From Patescibacteria group bacterium (GTDB taxonomy: Bacteria > Patescibacteriota > UBA1384 > XYA2-FULL-43-10 > CAINNR01), in NCBI GenBank assembly GCA_028690755.1, contig JAQVAO010000012.1, positions 1 through 9,788 on the forward strand: a stretch of DNA of 9,788 nucleotides. Direction: 5' to 3'. Below are positions 4,159-9,788 of the stretch, piece after piece. How positions within the stretch are numbered: the stretch's first letter is position 1; every line of letters starts with the position of its first letter. The translations under genes were made by a program, and so were the position numbers. A model generated the notes under the pieces. The model was not told the DNA's origin, did no database searches, and saw only the letters and a list, made by a program, of their open reading frames with translations.

Positions 4159-6582
4159 ATGAATAGCAATCAGTTCGATGGATTATCGACAAAAGAGGTC
4201 GAGGAGAGAAAAAAACAATTCGGCAAAAACACGCTAAAGGAAAAGAAGGGAGCATCTGTTTTCATCGTTTTCCTTCGACAATTCAAAAGTCCTTTGATTT
4301 TTGTTCTTTTGTTCGCCTGTATAATCTCTCTTATTTTCCGCCATTTCTCTGAATTTTGGGTCATTCTTACAGTGATAGTTATCAACTCTATTATGGGAGC
4401 GTACCAGGAGTATAGCGCTGAACATACCTTGACAACTTTAAAAAAATTTTTGAAGCCAAAAGCTCTAGTGATTCGCGACAACAAAAGAATTGAAATTGAG
4501 GCCTCGGAACTAGTTCCTGGCGATATTGTTATACTTGCCGCCGGAGACCAAATACCCGCCGACGGAAAAGCAATTCAGGCAAATAATTTAATAGTTAGCG
4601 AGGCAATATTAACCGGCGAAGAAGAACCGGTTGAAAAAGAAAAAAGCGAAAAAACAAATCTTTTTATGGGAACAACCGTCGCTGCAGGGATAGGGGTTAT
4701 GGAGGTCACTGACATTGGTCAAAAAACTGAGATCGGCAAAATTAGTAAAGGTCTTGCTGAGATTAAAGATGAGGCGACTCCCCTACAACAGAGATTGAAT
4801 CTTTTCTCAAGAAATTTAATATTTGTGGTAATAATTATCGCGATAGTAATTTTCATATTGGGAATTACCCAACAAAAAGAGACCTGGACGATGCTCGAGC
4901 TCTCATTAGTTCTGGCCGTTGCTGCGATTCCAGAAGGAATCCCTATCGCCTCAACCGTAATTATGGCTCTCGGGATGAGAAGAATTTTAAAAAGGAAGGG
5001 TTTAGTAAAAAATCTATTGTCAGTGGAAACGCTAGGATCGACCTCGGTAATCTGTACCGATAAGACAGGAACGCTAACACAGGGAATAATGCAAGTGGTA
5101 AAAACTGATTTTAAAGATATTAAGAACTCCAATTTAGCGATGGTCCTAGCCAATCAGCAGAAGGACAGTCTGGAAGTAAGCATCTGGAAATATGTCAACG
5201 ACAATAGCGTTACAAGCGCAGAAGAGCTGGTTTCTGAATCAGAAAAAATTTTTGAGGAACCATTTGACAGTGAGAAAAAATATTCATTAACAGTAATTAA
5301 AAACAATAACAAAGAAGCAGGATATATTCTAGGCGCCCCAGAAATTGTGCTGGATTTTTGTTCAGAGAAGAACAAAGAAATTATTTTGAAAAGCGTTAAC
5401 AGCTGGGCAAGAGAAGGGCTGAAAGTTGTCGGTGCCGCATACAAAATAAAAGGTGACCCGAGATCGATGAAAGATTGGCAATGGCTAGGGCTTGTTGGGA
5501 TTGACGATCCGATTCGACCTGAAGTAAAAGAAACAATTATCGCTTGCCAAAATGCCGGCATAAAAATTAAAATCGTCACCGGCGATTACCGGGAAACTGC
5601 TGAAGAAGTGGCAAGAAAACTTGGGTTTGAATTTTCAAGCGAAAATGTGATGGATAATAAGGAGCTGGAAAATATTTCCGCCAAGGAGCTAGAGAAAAAG
5701 ATTGAAGACATCCAAATATTTGCTCGAGTGACACCTCACCAAAAACTAAAAATTATTGAAGCGCTACAGAACAAAAAAGAGGTCGTAGCGATGACTGGAG
5801 ATGGAGTTAATGATGCCCTAGCCCTCAAAAAAGCTGATATTGCCATCGCGGTTTCAAATGCTACCGATGTTGCGAAAGAGGTCTCCGATTTGATTTTGAT
5901 CGACAATAATTTCAAAACCATTTACGCCGCCTGCGAAGAAGGAAGGGTTATTCTTTCAAATATAAAAAAGGCCATCGGTTATGCACTATCCGATTCTTTT
6001 GTTGAAATGATCGTTATCCTGACCGCGGTAATTTTAAATTTTCCCGTTCCTATCACAGTTGTAATGATTTTGTGGATTAATCTGATTTGTGATGGCCCAA
6101 ATGATATTTTACTCGGATTTGAGGGCAAAGAAGAAGGAATCATGAGTATTAAACCAAAAGAGATACAAAAGATAACTATTTTTGATCAGTTAATGCTTTC
6201 GGTTACTGTTGTAATCAGTGCTACGGTTGGGCTGGCTTCCCTGGCCTTCTTTTGGTATATCCAAAAAATCGGGGGAAGTGTCGAACTAGCGAGAACTGCT
6301 GTTTTTGCTTCGATTGCTTTTGCTAGTTTGGTTTATGTTTTCACCTTTAAAGACCTTAAAAGACCCTTGATCGAAATCAAGAATTTTTTTGCCAACAAAT
6401 ATCTATTCCTCGGAGTTGCCTCTGGCTTCATTTTAATTATTCTAGCAATCTATCTACCCTTTTTTAACCAGGTATTGTCTACCTCCCCCTTATCACTTGG
6501 GCACTGGGCAATTGTTTTAGCGATAAGCACGTTATCGCTCCTCCTGGTAGAAATTTTGAAATATTTTGACAAACACAAGTAA
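4159..6582 (+). CDS. P2-type cation-transporting ATPase (Ca2+-ATPase-like)
   Basis: 807 residues. The N-terminus resembles P2 ATPases (GLSTKEVEERKKQFGKNTL). Core motifs in order: actuator TGE (152-154), M4 AAIPEGIP (E259), phosphorylated D301 in CTDKTGTLT, nucleotide-domain LGAPE (391-395), TGD (474-476), and hinge TGDGVNDA (546-553). About ten membrane segments follow the P2 plan. Aligned by eye with SERCA, ion-site residues are E259 (E309), S613 (N768), E616 (E771), N641 (N796), C644 (T799) and D645 (D800), so four of six are kept. The Lys of the usual KGAPE is Leu391. The nucleotide domain is short, making the protein smaller than typical Ca2+ pumps of 880-1000 residues. It pumps a cation across the cytoplasmic membrane using ATP; Ca2+ is likely but Mn2+ or another ion is possible. 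It is translated from a Shine-Dalgarno-like site behind the VTT-like gene. Confidence 0.92.
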   Translation: MNSNQFDGLSTKEVEERKKQFGKNTLKEKKGASVFIVFLRQFKSPLIFVLLFACIISLIFRHFSEFWVILTVIVINSIMGAYQEYSAEHTLTTLKKFLKPKALVIRDNKRIEIEASELVPGDIVILAAGDQIPADGKAIQANNLIVSEAILTGEEEPVEKEKSEKTNLFMGTTVAAGIGVMEVTDIGQKTEIGKISKGLAEIKDEATPLQQRLNLFSRNLIFVVIIIAIVIFILGITQQKETWTMLELSLVLAVAAIPEGIPIASTVIMALGMRRILKRKGLVKNLLSVETLGSTSVICTDKTGTLTQGIMQVVKTDFKDIKNSNLAMVLANQQKDSLEVSIWKYVNDNSVTSAEELVSESEKIFEEPFDSEKKYSLTVIKNNNKEAGYILGAPEIVLDFCSEKNKEIILKSVNSWAREGLKVVGAAYKIKGDPRSMKDWQWLGLVGIDDPIRPEVKETIIACQNAGIKIKIVTGDYRETAEEVARKLGFEFSSENVMDNKELENISAKELEKKIEDIQIFARVTPHQKLKIIEALQNKKEVVAMTGDGVNDALALKKADIAIAVSNATDVAKEVSDLILIDNNFKTIYAACEEGRVILSNIKKAIGYALSDSFVEMIVILTAVILNFPVPITVVMILWINLICDGPNDILLGFEGKEEGIMSIKPKEIQKITIFDQLMLSVTVVISATVGLASLAFFWYIQKIGGSVELARTAVFASIAFASLVYVFTFKDLKRPLIEIKNFFANKYLFLGVASGFILIILAIYLPFFNQVLSTSPLSLGHWAIVLAISTLSLLLVEILKYFDKHK

Positions 6583-6584
6583 CT

Positions 6585-6611
6585 TTGCAAAAACTACAAA
6601 TCTGATAAAAT
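6585..6611 (+). promoter_or_regulatory. Promoter for the 6646 gene (TTGCAA / TGA-TAAAAT)
   Basis: TTGCAA (6585-6590), a 15-nt spacer and TAAAAT (6606-6611) preceded by TG-A, giving an extended -10. The predicted +1 is near 6618, leaving a leader of about 28 nt that includes the Shine-Dalgarno. It starts only 2 nt after the ATPase stop. Confidence 0.5.
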
Positions 6612-6635
6612 TGAAGCAAATAATATAAAGTTCTC

Positions 6636-6642
6636 AAGGAGG
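6636..6642 (+). promoter_or_regulatory. Strong Shine-Dalgarno AAGGAGG for the 6646 gene
   Basis: AAGGAGG with a 3-nt A spacer before ATG at 6646. It matches the 2405 site almost base for base, including the preceding TC. Confidence 0.8.
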
Positions 6643-6645
6643 AAA

Positions 6646-7200
6646 ATGGAATTTGTAAGTGACCCGAAAAAAGCCAGGAAAGCTTTCTTGGCAGTGTTGA
6701 TTTTGACAATAATTTTCTTTTTAGGCTCTGGAGTTTTGGGGTATTTTTATTGGCAAAAAAACAAGTCTTACAAAAGTTTAGCTGATGACAAAAGCAAGCT
6801 GGAAGCATCTATCGAGGAGCAGGTCCAAGAAAAAACTGCTGAGCTAGAAACAAAACTGCAAACTGATACAGAAACACTGAGAAAAGAAAAAACTGATTGT
6901 GAAGCCGACAAATCAGCCAAAGAAGACCAAATAGATAGTTTCAGGGAGGGAATGGCAAAAATAATTGCTTACAAGGAATCATTAAAATATTATTATTCTG
7001 TACTGGAGACCCATGGTGGCTACACCGGCTGGACTGATCAAGAATACGCGATATTCAGAAGCAAAGCCCAGGCAACCGGAGACCAAGATTTTGTTGATGT
7101 TGTTGATTACACCTGGAATGAGACCTCTGTTGATGTCGTTACTCGACTAATTCGCTTCCATCAAGCCCTTGTGACCGGCTTCGAGCGCGGGATAAAATAA
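6646..7200 (+). CDS. Membrane-anchored coiled-coil protein of unknown function
   Basis: 184 residues, not recognised. A short N-terminal tail with several Lys/Arg precedes one membrane segment at about 13-36 (FLAVLILTIIFFLGSGVLGYFYW). Residues 44-103 are an almost uninterrupted Lys/Glu/Asp/Gln-rich helix with leucine/isoleucine spacing typical of a coiled coil (KSKLEASIEEQVQEK and following). Residues 104-184 look globular, with Tyr/Trp-rich segments (SLKYYYSVLETHGGYTGW, VDYTWNETSVDVVTRLIRF). There is one Cys (C85). The architecture suggests an envelope protein that oligomerises through its coiled coil; no enzymatic motif is visible. The start is fixed by AAGGAGG. It has its own promoter-like sequence and ends 2 nt from the convergent rpoD stop codon. 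Confidence 0.75.
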   Translation: MEFVSDPKKARKAFLAVLILTIIFFLGSGVLGYFYWQKNKSYKSLADDKSKLEASIEEQVQEKTAELETKLQTDTETLRKEKTDCEADKSAKEDQIDSFREGMAKIIAYKESLKYYYSVLETHGGYTGWTDQEYAIFRSKAQATGDQDFVDVVDYTWNETSVDVVTRLIRFHQALVTGFERGIK

Positions 7201-7202
7201 TT

Positions 7203-8312
7203 CTATTTTAGATAATTATGAATATTATCTGACTGCTCACTTTTTTTCAATTTTTGTAATGCCTTGGCCTCAATCTGGCGAATTCTCTCACGGGTAACAC
7301 CAAACTCTTTGCCAACCTCTTCCAGGGTGTGAGTTCGGCCGGTCTCAAGACCAAAACGCATCTTTAAAACTTTCTGTTCTCTTGGAGCTAAAACCTGCAA
7401 AAACCTATCAACATCCCCTTTCAAAAGTTGATAAATGGCATTTTCTTCAGGTGATAAATTTTTATCATCCTCGATAAAATCTCCAAGCTTTGAGTCAGAT
7501 TCTTCGCCAACTGGTGACTCCAAAGAAACCGTTTCCTGAGAAATCTTGATAATATGTTCAACCTTTTCAACCTCAATCCCCATCTCCTGAGCGATCTCCT
7601 CTGGAGTCGGTTCGCGACCCAAGTCCTGTACCAACTGCCTCTGGACTCTAATCAATTTGTTTATTGTTTCGATCATGTGAACCGGAATCCTGATCGTTCT
7701 CGCCTGATCAGCGATTGCTCGAGTTATCGCCTGGCGGATCCACCAAGTGGCATACGTAGAGAATTTGTAGCCTTTTTTATAATCAAATTTTTCAACTGCT
7801 CTCATCAAACCAGTGTTACCTTCCTGGATAGCATCGAGCAGTGACAAGCCTCGACCGATATATTTTTTAGCAATCGAAACTACAAGCCGCAGATTGGCCT
7901 CTGCTAACTGTCTCTTAGCCAATTGGTCACCCTTTTCAATGCGCTTTGCCAATCGGATTTCATCTTCTGTCTTTAGAAGCGAAATACGACCGATTTCACG
8001 TAGATACATTCTGACTGAATCATCAGAGATCTGATCCAGGCCGTCCATAATATCGTCTTCGTGTGGATCACCAATTATGTTTTCGAGAATAGAAACTGAT
8101 TCATCTTCTTCTTTAATCTCAACTCCGTGAGACAAAAGATAATCAAAAACTTCATCAAGCATGCTGACATCTTCTTCAGCATTGGGAAAAACTTGAAGCA
8201 TTTCACGCACATTAACAAAACCATGTGCTTTGCCTTTTTCCAAAAGCTGATTGACTTCCGGAGCAAACGTTAAAGGCTCCTCAATAACGAGTTTGGGAAC
8301 TTTTTTTGCCAT
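7203..8312 (-). CDS. rpoD: RNA polymerase primary sigma factor RpoD (SigA)
   Basis: 369 residues, the compact Bacillus SigA-like size, without the long non-conserved insert of E. coli sigma-70. Region 1.1-like sequence is at about 15-66; region 1.2 begins at [12 protein letters not shown] (97-108). Region 2 runs about 133-212 and includes [29 protein letters not shown] and [20 protein letters not shown], covering core binding, -10 recognition and melting. H212 and E215 in [11 protein letters not shown] correspond to the sigma-70 residues that contact the TG of extended -10 promoters. Region 3 is about 213-283 ([15 protein letters not shown]). Region 4 ends with the -35-binding helix-turn-helix [25 protein letters not shown] (331-355). 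The tail [12 protein letters not shown] replaces the more usual RSRKLKDYL-type end. The start lies 15 nt after the dnaG stop with no clear Shine-Dalgarno, suggesting co-transcription and coupled translation. The stop is TAG. Confidence 0.97.
   Translation of the reverse strand: MAKKVPKLVIEEPLTFAPEVNQLLEKGKAHGFVNVREMLQVFPNAEEDVSMLDEVFDYLLSHGVEIKEEDESVSILENIIGDPHEDDIMDGLDQISDDSVRMYLREIGRISLLKTEDEIRLAKRIEKGDQLAKRQLAEANLRLVVSIAKKYIGRGLSLLDAIQEGNTGLMRAVEKFDYKKGYKFSTYATWWIRQAITRAIADQARTIRIPVHMIETINKLIRVQRQLVQDLGREPTPEEIAQEMGIEVEKVEHIIKISQETVSLESPVGEESDSKLGDFIEDDKNLSPEENAIYQLLKGDVDRFLQVLAPREQKVLKMRFGLETGRTHTLEEVGKEFGVTRERIRQIEAKALQKLKKSEQSDNIHNYLK
7210..7230. other. A/T-only inverted repeat at the rpoD 3' end
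   Basis: AGATAAT (7210-7216) and ATTATCT (7224-7230) can pair around a 7-nt loop, at the junction of two convergent genes. It lacks an adjacent T tract on either strand and overlaps rpoD codons, so it is at best a weak bidirectional terminator or mRNA 3'-end structure. Confidence 0.25.
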
Positions 8313-8327
8313 ATTTATTTACCAAAA

Positions 8328-9788
8328 TTACTTCTCATCTAATATAGCAGATTGTAGCTCACTCATCAATTCTTTTATTCTGGGAATATCTCCGCCTGAC
8401 TCCGCAACAGCAATTTTTTCAGCAAATTCTTTCTTTATTTGATCTTTTTTTCTGCTAATGAAATTTTTAATCAGGTCGTTGAACTCTTCCTCAACTATCC
8501 CGTCCTGGTTTAGATCAAAATCGGCCGTTGCTTCCATCGCATAAAGATCGAGTTTACTTCTGTCGGCAGCGGATAGCTTTTCTATATCCTTATTACTCTT
8601 TATCGCAGCAAACAGTACATTGGCAACTTGGTCAGAAAAATTATGTTCGAAGATTACTGCGGGAACTTTTTCTGCCAGTTTTTTTTCTTGCCAGACCAAA
8701 CCGGCGAGTCGCTTTTCAAAATCAAGGCTACCAACTATTTTTGAGCTATCTTCTTCGCTTGCCGAAGACATCTCCTTAGTTTTTGACAATTGTGAAATTA
8801 CTGATGATTCGGAAACGGCTAATTGATTAGCCAGATATCTAACGTAATGTTCTTTTTCTAGATCATTGGCGATAGATTTTATTACCGGCAAAATTTCCTT
8901 GGAAATTGCTTTCTTCTGATTAACATCGTTGATATCGTTTTCTAAAACTAATTCATCGATCCAATTTTCTAGCGCCGGTTTTGCAGATTTAATCGCTCTT
9001 TCCCAATTTTTCGGGTCAGATTTTATTGCTTCATCCGGATCTTTAAAACCGGGTAGATTCAAGACTTTAACGTTAATATCTTCCGAAAGAGCGAGGGTGA
9101 TCGCTCTTTTTAAAGCAATCTTGCCGGCGGAGTCACTATCAAAAGAAAAAACAACATTCTGACTATATCTAGAGATAATTTTTAATTGCTCTGCCGTAAG
9201 TGCAGTGCCAGAAACAGCGACAACATTGCGAAAACCAGCCTGATGGCAAGCAATAACATCCATATTACCCTCGACTAAAACTGCACAATCTTGGGCGCGA
9301 ATATCGATTCTAGCCTTATCAAGGCCATAAATTGTTTTTCCCTTGGTATAAATCGGCGATTCAGCAGAATTAACATATTTCGCCGATTTGTCATCGTCTT
9401 CCAAAATCCGTCCGGTAAAAGCAACGACTTGACCAGAGATATTATTAATCGGAAACATTATCCGGCCACGAAATCGGTCCCAGTATCGGCCCTTTTCTCC
9501 CAAAACTAGAAGTCCAGCTTTAAATGCGTCTTTCTCATTGTAATTATGTTTGGCTAGAAATTTAATTAAAAGATCCCAAGACTTCGGCGCATAACCAAGA
9601 TTAAAATTTTTAATCGCTTCTTTATTTATCCCCCGATTTTTTAAATATTTTCTTGCGTGCTCGGCTTTCGGATGGTCAATCAAAATCTTGTGATAAAGTT
9701 TTGCCGCTAAATCATTAATTTCAAAAACTTTTGATTTTTCTGTCGGCGCAAACTCTTTGTCGCCATAACGGAAGTTCCCTTTCGGCTT
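8328..9788 (-). CDS. dnaG: DNA primase DnaG (N-terminus outside the window)
   Basis: 486 residues are visible, open at the window edge; a TTG at 9683 is internal, because the frame continues upstream with VFEINDLAAKLYHK, standard DnaG sequence. Missing are the zinc-binding domain and the start of the polymerase core. Visible in order (numbered from the window edge): HPKAEHARKYLKNRGI at 39-54, RFRGRIMFPI at about 105-114, KYVNSAESPIYTKG at 137-150, and the TOPRIM site with EGNMD (E173, D177) and FDSDSAG (D217, D219), which hold the catalytic metals. EGNMD has Asn where EGYMD is usual. The C-terminal third, ending in a charged helical stretch (SRKKDQIKKEFAEKI), corresponds to the helicase-interaction region. 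It makes RNA primers at the replication fork. Immediately upstream of rpoD, it forms the dnaG-rpoD core of the macromolecular-synthesis operon. Confidence 0.96.
   Translation of the reverse strand, partial: KPKGNFRYGDKEFAPTEKSKVFEINDLAAKLYHKILIDHPKAEHARKYLKNRGINKEAIKNFNLGYAPKSWDLLIKFLAKHNYNEKDAFKAGLLVLGEKGRYWDRFRGRIMFPINNISGQVVAFTGRILEDDDKSAKYVNSAESPIYTKGKTIYGLDKARIDIRAQDCAVLVEGNMDVIACHQAGFRNVVAVSGTALTAEQLKIISRYSQNVVFSFDSDSAGKIALKRAITLALSEDINVKVLNLPGFKDPDEAIKSDPKNWERAIKSAKPALENWIDELVLENDINDVNQKKAISKEILPVIKSIANDLEKEHYVRYLANQLAVSESSVISQLSKTKEMSSASEEDSSKIVGSLDFEKRLAGLVWQEKKLAEKVPAVIFEHNFSDQVANVLFAAIKSNKDIEKLSAADRSKLDLYAMEATADFDLNQDGIVEEEFNDLIKNFISRKKDQIKKEFAEKIAVAESGGDIPRIKELMSELQSAILDEK

Noticed and set aside
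4170..5921. Minus-strand open frames opposite the ATPase gene
   Set aside because: The ATPase frame has every family motif; the opposite frames have no ribosome sites or recognisable domains.
9681..9683. TTG as a DnaG start codon
   Set aside because: The same frame continues to the window edge and encodes conserved DnaG sequence (VFEINDLAAKLYHK), so the gene begins outside the window.
1..9788. Alternative genetic code with TGA as glycine
   Set aside because: RpoD, DnaG, the ATPase and the other proteins are full length without in-frame TGA, which would be very unlikely if TGA were a common sense codon.

Overview
The window reads as chromosomal DNA of an A+T-rich bacterium. Short membrane-anchored proteins of unknown function, a compact 369-residue primary sigma factor, tight gene packing and extended -10 promoters would fit a member of the Candidate Phyla Radiation/Patescibacteria. 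That placement is an impression from gene style, not a demonstrated assignment. Code 11 fits: seven genes end in TAA, one in TAG, one in TGA, and no recognisable protein is broken by in-frame TGA.

Layout: (1) 1-658, minus, the 5' part of an exported thioredoxin-fold protein running into a CcdA/DsbD-type membrane domain. (2) 768-1217, minus, a small secreted Gly-rich protein closed by a strong terminator. (3) 1343-2875, plus, a two-gene unit: a membrane-anchored calcineurin-like phosphoesterase and an anchored protein with two Cys. (4) 2942-3016, plus, tRNA-Asn(GUU) with encoded CCA, followed by back-to-back terminators for the two strands. (5) 3080-3613, minus, an unrecognised, compositionally foreign gene beside the tRNA. 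(6) 3598-6582, plus, a DedA/VTT-like membrane protein and a P2-type cation ATPase, 3 nt apart and in the same frame. (7) 6646-7200, plus, a membrane-anchored coiled-coil protein. (8) 7203-9788, minus, the dnaG-rpoD pair (dnaG cut by the window edge), converging on the previous gene with 2 nt between them.

Functional picture: regions 1-3 encode envelope or extracytoplasmic proteins (thiol redox, phosphoesterase, small anchored or secreted proteins). Region 6 is a membrane-transport unit. Region 8 is the primase and primary sigma factor core of the classical macromolecular-synthesis operon, without a visible rpsU.

The most useful cross-observation is regulatory. Four plus-strand transcription units have a TGn-TAnAAT-like extended -10 box. 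Two of these boxes sit so close to the ATG that the mRNA would be leaderless, and those two genes also lack a Shine-Dalgarno sequence. The sigma factor in the same window keeps the His and Glu that read the TG element in sigma-70. I see no CRISPR array, insertion sequence, phage module or clearly new multi-gene system.
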